Below are positions 52,942 through 61,159 of a stretch of 64,000 bases of DNA, one piece after another. The translations under genes were made by a program, and so were the position numbers. The stretch is from Methylovirgula sp963708155. Lineage in GTDB: Bacteria > Pseudomonadota > Alphaproteobacteria > Rhizobiales > Beijerinckiaceae. Position 1 is the stretch's first letter; every line of letters begins with the position of its first letter. Below the pieces are notes generated by a model. That model was not told the DNA's origin. It saw nothing but the letters and a program-made list of their open reading frames with translations, and ran no database searches. The stretch lies in contig OY970183.1 in NCBI GenBank assembly GCA_963708155.1, forward strand, positions 434,001-498,000, written 5' to 3'.

Positions 52942-55216
52942 CGGCCCTCCAACCGCTTCAGCAGAGTCTTCGGCGCCGATTCCTGCAACGACCGTCCGCG
53001 GCCCGAAAGGCTGGGATTCGTCATGAAATAGGAATGAGCATTGAAGGGCTCGTTCTTGCCCGCGTTGATGCGCGTGCTGGAGCCATCCGGCAGCACCCGA
53101 TAGCTCTGCTGGTTGTCGATGAGATTGGCAATCATGATCTGATCGAGCACCTGGCTGTGGCAGGTGGGATTGGTGATCGGCACCAGCGCCTCGACGCGGC
53201 GGTCGAGATTGCGCGGCATGAGATCGGCGGAGGAAATATAAACCGCCGCCTTGGCGTGCGGCAGGCCGTGACCGCAGCCGAAGGCATAGACCCGCGCATG
53301 TTCGAGAAAGCGGCCGATGATCGACTTGACGCGAATGTTCTCCGACAGGCCCGGCACGCCCGGCCGCAGGCAGCAGATGCCGCGGACAATGAGATCGATT
53401 TGCACACCCGCCTGGCTCGCCGCATAGAACGCATCGATGATCTCGGGATCGACGAGGGCATTGCACTTGGCCCAGATCGTCCCCGGCTTGCCGGCGCGAG
53501 CGAGATCGGCCTCCTTGGCAATATGGTCGAGCAGCCGCTTCTTCAAATTGATCGGCGAGATCGACATGCGCTCCAATTGCGCCAGGTTCCGCATAACCGG
53601 TGATGTAATTGAAGATGCGCGAAACATCGCTGGCGATCGCAGGATCGGCCGTGAAGAAGGAAATGTCGGTATAAATCCGCGCCGTCACCGGATGATAATT
53701 GCCGGTGCCGAGATGGCAGTAGGTGACGAGCCCGGCGCCCTCGCGGCGCACCACCATCGACAGCTTGGCGTGCGTCTTCAGCGCAATGAAGCCGAAGACG
53801 ACCTGCGCGCCGGCGCGCTCGAGATCGAGCGCCCAGCGGATATTGGCCTCCTCGTCGAAGCGCGCTTTCAACTCGACCAGCGCGGTGACGGATTTGCCGG
53901 CCTCCGCCGCCTCGATCAGAGCGCGCACGATCGGACTGTCCGCCGAGGTGCGATAGAGCGTTTGCTTGATCGCAACGACCGAGGGGTCCGCCGCCGCCTG
54001 CTTCAGGAATTGCACGACGACGTCGAAGGATTCGTAAGGGTGATGGACGACGAGATCCTTTTGCTTGATGGCAACGAAGCAATCGCCGCCATTGTCGCGC
54101 ACACGCTCCGGAAAACGCGCGTTGTAAGGCTTGAACTTCAGGTCCGGCCGATCGACGTTGATCAGCACCGAGAGGTCGTTCTGCGCCAGCATGCCATCGA
54201 GGACGAAAATCTCATCGACCCCGACATCGAGCTCTTCGGAAACAAAATTGCGCAATTGCTCGGGCATATGCGCGTCGACTTCGAGCCGGATGACGGAGCC
54301 GCGGCGGCGGCGCTTCAAGGCGGACTGGAACAGGAGCACCAGATCCTCTGCCTCTTCCTCGATCTCGATATCGCTGTCGCGAATGACGCGGAAGACGCCG
54401 GAGCCGCGCACGAGATAGCCGGGGAACAACGACTGCGTGAACATGCTCACCAGCGTTTCGATCGCGATGAAACGCTGAGCGCTGCCGTCCGGCGGCAGTT
54501 GCACGAACCGATCGGCCTTGATCGGCAGACGGATCAGCGCCTTGAGATGGCGGTTTTCCCTCGGCTCGACGAGTTCCAGCGCGATCGTGAATCCGAGATT
54601 GGGAATGAACGGAAACGGATGCGCCGGATCGACCGCCAGCGGCGTCAGCAGCGGGAAGATATGCTGCAGAAAATATTGCTCGAGCCAGGCGACATCCGTT
54701 GCATCGACATCCTGCGCATCGAGCAGGATCACGGCATTGGTCTTCAGCTCCTTGCGCAATTCGCCCCAGCGACGCTGCTGCTCGGCGGCGAGCAGGCCGA
54801 CCCGCTCGCGGATTTTCACCAATTGCTCGGCCGGCGTCAGGCCATCCTCGGAGGGCGTCGAAACACCGGCGCGCACCTGGCCGCGCAGGCCGGCGACCCG
54901 AACCATGAAGAATTCATCGAGGTTGTTGGCCGAGATCGAGAGAAACCGCAATTGCTCCAGCAGACGGATGGTTGCGGTTCGAGGCCTCCTGCAAAACGCG
55001 GCGGTTGAATTCGAGCCACGACAATTCGCGATTGATGAAGCGCTCCGGCGAATGGATGAGGTCCGGATGCGGGCCGGAGACGCTGGAGAGATCGTCCATG
55101 ATCGGGATCGAAGCGGCTGGGGATGATTCCCCGGCAAGAGCCGGATCGACGGGCGGCGGAACTTCCACCAGCGGTTCGTTTTCGGCAGATCTCAGGTCAT
55201 CGCCCTTGGACGGCAC
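52938..55216 (-). CDS. ppk: polyphosphate kinase 1 (two frame breaks)
   Basis: Ppk1 makes polyphosphate from ATP. The N-terminal domain has FINRELSWLEFNRRVLQEAS, then LLEQLRFLSISANNLDEFFMVRVAGL. The catalytic core has HHPYESFDVVVQFLKQAA, YRTSADSPIVRALIEAAEAGK and FDEEANIRWALDLERAG. The active-site HAKLSMVVRREG contains the autophosphorylated His, with YCHLGTGNYHPVTARIYTD. The end has LIVRGICCLRPGVPG and HAKAAVYISSADLMPRNLDRR. Single extra bases near 54975 (a T) and 53592 (a G) break the frame; deleting each restores the family text. About 750 residues result. It couples directly to ppx. Confidence 0.93.
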
Positions 55217-55394
55217 GGTATTCTCCTTTGCTTGGTCCGGCGACGCTGCCTCCCCCTGATGACGTTACCATGACTTCGGCCCCGCGTTCGAGTTCGCGCC
55301 GAAATGGTTCACAAGTTTTCAAGGCCGCATAAGACCTTATAAATCAATATATTTCGGGCAGAGCCTGGTCGCCGAAGCGGCCCGGTCTACGCGA

Positions 55395-55616
55395 TCATTC
55401 ATCGCCGTGGGCGCGCTCGTCGATCGTGATCGTATTGATATGCGTGAAATCGACCGAGACCGGCTGCTTCTCCCGCGCGGCGGCGAGCTGGAACGTCTTG
55501 ATGACATGCTCCAGCCGGCGAAACGCCTCCTTATAGGCTTCGCTCTTCTCGGATATGCCGAGGGGCGCCAAACAGAATTCGATGATTTCGCGCGGCCGGT
55601 TCAATTTGGTGGACAT
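55395..55616 (-). CDS. uncharacterised 73-residue protein
   Basis: A short protein (MSTKLNRPREIIEFCLAPLG, then a helical EAYKEAFRRLEHVIKTFQLA, then a strand VSVDFTHINTITID). No membrane or signal segment is present. I do not recognise a family. Its ATG is preceded by GGAGAATCCC, a good ribosome site, and the start lies 24 bases after the nitroreductase stop, so the two are probably cotranscribed. Coding potential is supported by that site and by its normal composition. Confidence 0.5.
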   Translation of the reverse strand: MSTKLNRPREIIEFCLAPLGISEKSEAYKEAFRRLEHVIKTFQLAAAREKQPVSVDFTHINTITIDERAHGDE

Positions 55617-55640
55617 GGGATTCTCCTGGAATGGGACAGA

Positions 55641-56240
55641 TTACGCCGGGGGAAAGCCCCCCTGAAACGTGAATTCGCTTTGCGGGTTGCGTCCGCTGGG
55701 GACCTCGCGCTTACGCTGGCTTTCCGACAATATGCCGGGATCTCCCTGCCGGCCGATGGCGATGGCGGCCTCAGGCCGGTAATCCGCCGGCAGGTTCAAC
55801 ACCGGCGTCGCGCGCTCGACATCGAAGCCGCCCATAGCGTGAGCAGCCCATCCGCGCTGGTGCGCCGCAAGCGCAAGATAGGCCCAGGCGGCGCCCGTGT
55901 CGAAGGAATGGGTGCGGGTCGTCACCGGCTTGTCGCTGCCGGGATAGAGAGCCGTCGTTTTCGATGCGAGTATGATCAGCGCCCCAGCATTCTTCGCCCA
56001 GGATTGATTGGTTTCTGTCAGCAAACCGAGGATCGTGTCGAACTCCGGCGTGCCGCGCAAACCGTAGAAGAAACGCCACGGCTGGAGATTGAACGAGGAT
56101 GGCGCCCAGCGTGCGGCCTCGAACAGGCTGCGCAATTCGGATTCCGGAATCTTCTCGCCGGTAAAGGCGCGCGGCGACCAACGGGCGAGAAATTGCGGAT
56201 CGACCGGATAATCAGCAACGCGGAGACTGATGTCGCTCAC
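55641..56240 (-). CDS. nitroreductase-family flavoprotein
   Basis: 199 residues. RWSPRAFTGEKIPESEL near the N-terminus and AARWAPSSFNLQPWRF are the FMN-binding signatures of the NfsA/SagB-like nitroreductase family. Later text is SFDTGAAWAYLALAAHQRGWAAHAMGG and the end GDPGILSESQRKREVPSGR. These enzymes reduce nitroaromatics, quinones or enones with NAD(P)H; the physiological substrate is unknown. The 73-residue gene downstream is likely in the same message. Confidence 0.87.
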   Translation of the reverse strand: MSDISLRVADYPVDPQFLARWSPRAFTGEKIPESELRSLFEAARWAPSSFNLQPWRFFYGLRGTPEFDTILGLLTETNQSWAKNAGALIILASKTTALYPGSDKPVTTRTHSFDTGAAWAYLALAAHQRGWAAHAMGGFDVERATPVLNLPADYRPEAAIAIGRQGDPGILSESQRKREVPSGRNPQSEFTFQGGFPPA

Positions 56241-56363
56241 ATTATTCCCTTATCGAATTTCTGCCCGCGGACAGGCGCAGGCGCGGCCGCCTTTTAGCGG
56301 ATTTGCTGCACCTGCGACAGGCGTCTGCATTGCAATCCAGATACATGATTAGCCGGGGGCAAA

Positions 56364-56705
56364 CTAGCGTCGCTTTTGCGACGGCGCGGCTGCTGGCTCG
56401 CACCGGAATCGCGCCTCCACAAAAGCCTTGAGCCGTTTGCCGGGCGGCACGATTGTTTCCGGAACTGGATCGTAACCGGACGTGCCCCACGGGTGGCACC
56501 GGCAGAGACGCGCCGCACCCAGCGTCCCGCCCGCCCAGAGGCCATGCCGCGCAATTGCCTCGTCCATATAGGCCGAGCACGTCGGCTCGTGCCGGCAATA
56601 GCGGCCGATGAAGGCGGACAGGCTCAACTGATACGCCCGGATGAGCAGATGCGCCGCGCGACGGGGCGCAAGACGCAGCATCCCGGCGAGAGTCTCAGGC
56701 CGCAT
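56364..56705 (-). CDS. yidD: membrane protein insertion efficiency factor YidD
   Basis: 113 residues, starting at MRPETLAGM (ATG 56705) within the end of the IscU-like gene. The family core is IRAYQLSLSAFIGRYCRHEPTCSAYM, then IARHGLWAGGTLGAARLCRCHPWG and GYDPVPE, given here in parts, with its three conserved cysteines. YidD assists YidC-dependent insertion into the inner membrane. The C-terminal tail (RFRCEPAAAPSQKRR) is basic. The longer frame to 56750 is not supported by similarity. The overlap with the upstream gene is 11 bases. Confidence 0.9.
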   Translation of the reverse strand: MRPETLAGMLRLAPRRAAHLLIRAYQLSLSAFIGRYCRHEPTCSAYMDEAIARHGLWAGGTLGAARLCRCHPWGTSGYDPVPETIVPPGKRLKAFVEARFRCEPAAAPSQKRR

Positions 56706-57150
56706 CGGAGGATGCCTTTTTGCGCGGCGCCTCGATCTGTTCAAGCGCATCGACCGTCGCCTCGAAGGTCAGCAAGGTCGAGGCATGCCGGGCCTTGTAA
56801 TCGCGCACCGGCTCGAGCACCGCGAACTCGGCCCATTTGCCGGCCGGCGGCGGCCCGTTTTCCTTCAACATGGCCCGCATGACGTCGCGCAATTGCCGCA
56901 GCTCCGGGCCGCTGGCGCCGATGACATGCCGGGCCAGAAGCGAGGACGAGGCCTGGCCGAGAGCGCAGGCTTTCACGTCGTGGGCGAAATCCGTGACCCT
57001 GCCCTCCTCCACCTTGAGATCGACGATCACAGTCGAGCCGCAGAGTTTGGAGTGGGCGCGCGCCGTCGCGTCCGGCGCGTCAAGACGCCCCAGGCGCGGA
57101 ATGTTGGCGGCCAGCTCAAGAATCTTCGTATTGTAGACGTCGTCGAGCAT
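56695..57150 (-). CDS. iron-sulfur cluster scaffold-like protein (IscU/SufU type)
   Basis: 151 residues from the ATG at 57150 (MLDDVYNTKILELAANIPRLG). The scaffold fold shows SKLCGSTVIVDLKVEEGRVTDFAHDVKACALGQASSS, given here as SKLCGS and KACALGQASSS, with two of the three cysteines of classical IscU/SufU. The third Cys region, near the C-terminal helix (DYKARHASTLLTFEA), has none. In this alphaproteobacterial subgroup that is usual and makes cluster scaffolding uncertain. yidD overlaps its 3' end, and folE is divergent upstream. Confidence 0.82.
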   Translation of the reverse strand: MLDDVYNTKILELAANIPRLGRLDAPDATARAHSKLCGSTVIVDLKVEEGRVTDFAHDVKACALGQASSSLLARHVIGASGPELRQLRDVMRAMLKENGPPPAGKWAEFAVLEPVRDYKARHASTLLTFEATVDALEQIEAPRKKASSDAA

Positions 57151-57354
57151 GTTCTTGTCGCCGGCCCGGGCTAGATGACGGGCCATCCTAAACACTATAT
57201 AGGTATACTCGAAACCGGGGTGCTATAGAGGAAATCAGGCTCGACACTGAAGATTTGGCGACTTTCTGGCCACACAGCCTCAGGAATGCCGAATACGACC
57301 TTGTTTACCTGAGGTTCAACCCTAAGTCAGAAGTTCCGCCATTGGAGGCACCAC

Positions 57355-57990
57355 ATGGATGACGTGGTTAAGTCCTTGTTCGAACGCCAGCCGCCGAAAC
57401 CCATCACTCCCGCTCCGATCCGACCCACCCGCGAGGAAGCCGAGGCCGCGGTGCGGACGCTGCTGCTCTGGGCTGGCGATAACCCGGAACGTGAGGGGCT
57501 GCGCGACACACCGACGCGGGTCGTCAAAGCCTATGAAGAATTGTTCTCCGGCTACAAGAACGACGCGAATGATGTTCTCTCGCGCGTCTTCGAGGAGGTA
57601 CAGGGCTACGACGACCTGATCCTCGTTCGCGACATTCCCTTCTTTTCGCATTGCGAGCACCACATGGTGCCGTTCATCGGCAAGGCGCATATCGCCTATT
57701 ACGTCGGTGAGGAGGGCGTCGTCGGTCTGTCGAAGCTGGCGCGGCTCGTCGATATCTACGCCCGGCGTCTGCAGACGCAGGAGGCGCTCACCGCGCAGAT
57801 CATCGGCGCCATCGAGAAGCATCTGCGTCCGCGCGGCGCGGCAGTGATGCTCGAAGCCGAGCATCTCTGCATGTCCATGCGCGGCGTCCAGAAGCAGGGC
57901 GCTTCGACAATCACCAATCAGTTCACCGGCGTCTTCCGCGACGATCCGGCGGAACAGGTCCGTTTCCTGACGCTGGTTCGCGGCAGATAA
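57355..57990 (+). CDS. folE: GTP cyclohydrolase I
   Basis: 211 residues. FolE converts GTP to dihydroneopterin triphosphate, the first step of folate synthesis. Zn ligands are in FFSHCEHHMVPFIG (Cys and His) and EHLCMSMRGVQKQG (second Cys). DTPTRVVKAYEELFSGY and YVGEEGVVGLSKLARLVDIYARR are further active-site blocks, given in parts. The ATG is preceded by GGAGG at a good distance. The end FLTLVRGR is normal. hisI follows ten bases after the stop. The frame is intact. Confidence 0.95.
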   Translation: MDDVVKSLFERQPPKPITPAPIRPTREEAEAAVRTLLLWAGDNPEREGLRDTPTRVVKAYEELFSGYKNDANDVLSRVFEEVQGYDDLILVRDIPFFSHCEHHMVPFIGKAHIAYYVGEEGVVGLSKLARLVDIYARRLQTQEALTAQIIGAIEKHLRPRGAAVMLEAEHLCMSMRGVQKQGASTITNQFTGVFRDDPAEQVRFLTLVRGR

Positions 57991-58000
57991 GGCTTCCTCC

Positions 58001-58426
58001 ATGTCGGGTTCCTTCCCGTCTCCGGGCGGCAAGGCCGAACTCGAAGAAGGCGGCGTCTTCACGCCACGCTTCGACGCCGACGGCCTCATCGGCTGCATCA
58101 CCCTCGACGCGGCGGACGGCGCGGTGCTGATGTTCGCGCATATGAATGCCGAGGCGCTGCGGCTGACGCTCGAAACCGGCATCGCCCATTATTGGTCGCG
58201 CTCGCGCCAAAGCCTCTGGCGCAAGGGCGATACCTCCGGCCAGCAGCAAAAGGTCGTCGAGATCCGGACTGATTGCGACCAGGACGTGTTGCTGATGAAG
58301 GTCGTGCCGGGCGGCGACGGCGGCGCCTGTCACACCGGGCGGCGCTCGTGCTTCTACCGCAAGGTGGCGCTCGGTGCCGGCGCGACGAAACTGACGTTCG
58401 ACGCACCGGACGCCGGCAAACCATAA
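58001..58426 (+). CDS. hisI: phosphoribosyl-AMP cyclohydrolase
   Basis: 141 residues; opens the purine ring of PR-AMP in histidine synthesis. Metal-binding text is IRTDCDQDVLLMKV and GACHTGRRSCFYRK, and substrate text is VLMFAHMNAEALRLTLETG with SRSRQSLWRKGDTSGQQQ. It lacks the HisE (pyrophosphohydrolase) domain found fused in some bacteria. It is cotranscribed with folE (gap ten bases) and convergent with the CBS gene. Confidence 0.94.
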   Translation: MSGSFPSPGGKAELEEGGVFTPRFDADGLIGCITLDAADGAVLMFAHMNAEALRLTLETGIAHYWSRSRQSLWRKGDTSGQQQKVVEIRTDCDQDVLLMKVVPGGDGGACHTGRRSCFYRKVALGAGATKLTFDAPDAGKP

Positions 58427-58444
58427 ACTCGCCGAACGGCGAAA

Positions 58445-58876
58445 CTAGACCGTCGCGATATATTCGCGCAGCGCCGACTGCTCGCGCTCCATTTCCGCAA
58501 GCCGGTACTTGACCACATCGCCGATTGAAATGAGGCCGTTCAGCCGGCCGTCCTTCAAAACCGGAATGTGGCGGAAGCGGCCGAGGCTCATCCGCTCGAC
58601 CGTCGCGAGCAAAGTCTCCTCCTCGCCAATGGTGACGACTTCGGTCGTCATATGTGACGACGCCGGATCGTCCAGAGCCTGCGCTCCGCGATGGCCGATC
58701 GCGCGCACGACATCGCGCTCCGACAAAATTCCGAGCAGGTTGCCTTGCGCGTCAACGATCACCACGGCGCCGATGCGGCGGCTCGCAAGGATCTCGCTAA
58801 TTTCCAACAACGTCCGGTGCGGCTGAGCCGTAATGACCTCACGGCCTTTCGTCGCCAGGATTCGTGCGATTGTCAT
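58445..58876 (-). CDS. CBS-domain pair protein
   Basis: 143 residues, two CBS motifs: ATKGREVITAQPHRTLLEIS and RIGAVVIVDAQGNLLGILSERDVVRAI, then MTTEVVTIGEEETLLATVERM and RFRHIPVLKDGRLNGLISIGDVVK. The ATG at 58876 has a strong GGAGGT site seven bases upstream, which fixes the start. Stand-alone CBS pairs bind adenine nucleotides and act as energy sensors or regulators. The target is unknown. The end EREQSALREYIATV is typical of the alphaproteobacterial group. Confidence 0.88.
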   Translation of the reverse strand: MTIARILATKGREVITAQPHRTLLEISEILASRRIGAVVIVDAQGNLLGILSERDVVRAIGHRGAQALDDPASSHMTTEVVTIGEEETLLATVERMSLGRFRHIPVLKDGRLNGLISIGDVVKYRLAEMEREQSALREYIATV

Positions 58877-59083
58877 CTCGACCTCCTCCGGGTCGTGTTT
58901 GCATTTCTGAAACATCGCTCTTTGCGGCGATTGGTTTCGATCAGGATGCACATTTCCCGGCGCCGATGCAAGATTTCGGCGAGGACGGTTACGACAATCG
59001 CCCGATACGCCGCAGCTTCCTTAAAAGAAAATCGTTTTCATCAGCTTAGTGCGCGCGTTTGCGACGCCGCATGAATCCCGCCG

Positions 59084-59917
59084 CTAATCCTTTGCAGCCG
59101 CAGCAATATCGTTGTGCGGCGCTTCCTGCGGCGGGTCGAAGAATGAGAAAGCAAGAAGACCGAAAAGAAATCCGCCGACATGCGCCTGCCACGCGACATT
59201 GCCGCCGCCAATGTTCGCCGGCCCGGAGACGAGGCCGAAAATAAAATTCGTCGCGAACCAGAAAACCAGGAACGTCATCGCCCGGCTGTCGGTGAAGACC
59301 GACAACAGCGGCAGCGCCGGCTGCGCGTGCGGCGCCCTGTCCTGCCGCGGATCGCCCCAGCCGAGGCTCGCACCGAGCGGCGCGCCCGGCTGAAAGATGA
59401 AGCGGATCGCCGCCGCCATCGTCGCCGAGTCGATCGCCGAAGCGCCGATGACCGGCTGCAGATCGTCGAAATGCGTAACCAAATGCGCCAAGGCGCCAGC
59501 AATCGCACCGCCGAGGCAGAAGGCGATGAAACGCTGGTTGCCGAAGCGCCGCGCGACCGGCGCTCCGAACGCCGCCAGCCAGAGCGCATTGAAGCCGACA
59601 TGCGCCCAATTTGCATGAAGCAAGGCGTAAGTGATCGGTGTCCACCACAGCGGCGCGCCGCCATTGAGAAAAGCGCGGTCGATCTCAGCCTGCATCGGAT
59701 CGGCGTTTTGCGCCGCTGCGATGACTTTCGCGATCCGACCCGGATCGAAGACATATGTGAAGCGTCCGGGCACGAAGCCGAAGTGGACCAGCGTCCAGAT
59801 ATTCTGCTCAAGCGGCAGAAGCTGGCGCAGCAGATGCACGCCGAGCATCAGCCCGACGAGCACGACGATCACCGCGGGGACGTTAAAAATTCTTTGCCGC
59901 TCTGGCTGCACCTGCAT
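59084..59917 (-). CDS. rhomboid-family intramembrane serine protease
   Basis: 277 residues with six or seven membrane helices. The catalytic Ser is in VIGASAIDS (GxSx motif), and the catalytic His is in NVAWQAHVGGFLFGLLAF. The conserved region LLHANWAHVGFNALWLAAFG carries the rhomboid helix 2 histidines and Asn of the oxyanion site. A large loop (about residues 165-200) between the second and later helices is unusual in length. The ATG at 59917 (MQVQPERQRI) precedes the first helix. It lies just downstream of prfB on the same strand (28 bases from its stop). Confidence 0.85.
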   Translation of the reverse strand: MQVQPERQRIFNVPAVIVVLVGLMLGVHLLRQLLPLEQNIWTLVHFGFVPGRFTYVFDPGRIAKVIAAAQNADPMQAEIDRAFLNGGAPLWWTPITYALLHANWAHVGFNALWLAAFGAPVARRFGNQRFIAFCLGGAIAGALAHLVTHFDDLQPVIGASAIDSATMAAAIRFIFQPGAPLGASLGWGDPRQDRAPHAQPALPLLSVFTDSRAMTFLVFWFATNFIFGLVSGPANIGGGNVAWQAHVGGFLFGLLAFSFFDPPQEAPHNDIAAAAKD

Positions 59918-59945
59918 CCCCGTGCCTTGTCGCGTACCTTGCGGC

Positions 59946-61077
59946 CTATTCGACGTCCTCGACTTCGGCCGGACCGCCGCCGTAGACCTTCTGCGCCAGC
60001 GCCGCTTCCATGAATGGCTCAAGGTCGCCGTCGAGCACGTCGGACGGCGTGCCGGAGGTGATGCCTGTGCGCAAATCCTTCACGAGCTGATAGGGTTGCA
60101 GCACATAAGAGCGAATCTGATGGCCCCAGCCGATATCGGTCTTGGCCGCCTCGGTCGCGTTCGCCGCTGCCTCGCGGATTTCCATCTCGCGCTCATAGAG
60201 CCGCGCGCGCAGCATGTTCCACGCCGTCGCACGGTTCTTGTGCTGCGAGCGCTCGCCCTGGCAGGCAACGACGATGCCCGTCGGAATATGCGTGATGCGC
60301 ACCGCGGAATCCGTCGTGTTGACGTGCTGGCCGCCGGCGCCCGACGAGCGATAGGTGTCGATGCGGCAATCGGATTCCTTCACGTCGATGTTCACCTTGT
60401 CGTCGATGACGGGATAGACCCAGACCGAGGCAAAGCTCGTATGACGGCGCGCGTTGGAATCGAAGGGCGAGATTCGCACCAGGCGGTGGACGCCCGATTC
60501 CGTTTTTGCCCAGCCATGTGCATTATGGCCCTTGACGAGCAGCGTGGCGGATTTGATGCCCGCCTCGTCGCCGGCCGTTTCTTCGATGATCTCGACCTTG
60601 AACTTATGCCGCTCAGCCCAGCGCGCGTACATGCGAAACAGCATCCGCGCCCAGTCGCAGCTTTCCGTGCCGCCGGCGCCGGAATGGACTTCGATATAGG
60701 TGTCGTTCTGGTCGACCTCGCCGGAGAGCAGCGCCTCGATCTGCCGGCGCTCGACGTCCTGCTTCAGGCTCTTGAGCTGGGCAATGCCTTCCTTCTCGGC
60801 CTCGGCATCGTTCTCGGCCTCGGCCAGTTCGACCAGCGTCACCGCGTCATCGAGATCGGCGTCAAAACGCGCGACGGCGCCAAGCCTGTCCTCAAGCTCG
60901 GTGCGCTCGCGCATGATTTTCTGCGCGGCTTCGGCATCGTTCCAAAAATTGGGATTTTCGACCCTGGCGTTCAGTTCCGCGAGCCGGCGCGTGGCGGCAT
61001 CGACGTCAAAGATGCCTCCTCAGCAACCCCAGGGATTGCTTGATCGATTGAGTGAGCGTTTCGGCTTCGGCGCGCAT
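59946..61077 (-). CDS. prfB: peptide chain release factor 2 (programmed +1 frameshift)
   Basis: RF2 terminates at UGA and UAA. The zero-frame start codes MRAEAETLTQSIKQSLGLLR, then RHL, then an in-frame UGA at 61006-61008. Shifting +1 there continues as DVDAATRRLAELNARVENPN with no further break. Family motifs: the anticodon-mimic SPF in RLVRISPFDSNARRH and the GGQ loop SGAGGQHVNTTD. About 376 residues result. The frame break is genuine recoding, not an error: the AGGAGG, three-base spacer, CTT TGA C layout is the classic RF2 autoregulatory site. Placed between the PBP1A gene and the rhomboid protease gene. Confidence 0.96.
61004..61020 (-). promoter_or_regulatory. prfB programmed-frameshift signal
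   Basis: In the sense direction: AGGAGG (61020-61015), CAT, CTT, TGA C. The Shine-Dalgarno-like AGGAGG is three bases before CTT, as in the Escherichia coli prfB signal. Low RF2 makes ribosomes pause at the UGA and slip +1 on CTT, so RF2 controls its own synthesis. Confidence 0.93.
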
Positions 61078-61159
61078 GAAGGATGAAAACTCCGCAGGAT
61101 GGGGCGGCGGAAAATAGGTGCGCGGCCCCGCAATGTAAATGGGCGATACGAGACCCGGT

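Noticed and set aside
52324..55137. A 937-residue open frame that runs from ppk into ppx
   Set aside because: The middle of it is out-of-frame ppk text. The ppk end and the ppx start (GTGA overlap at 52938-52941) are clear in their own frames, so no fusion is needed.
57186..57230. A/T-rich stretch with GTATAC palindrome between the IscU-like gene and folE, considered as an iron-responsive operator
   Set aside because: It does not match the IscR, RirA or Irr consensus well enough to claim; at most it is a promoter element.
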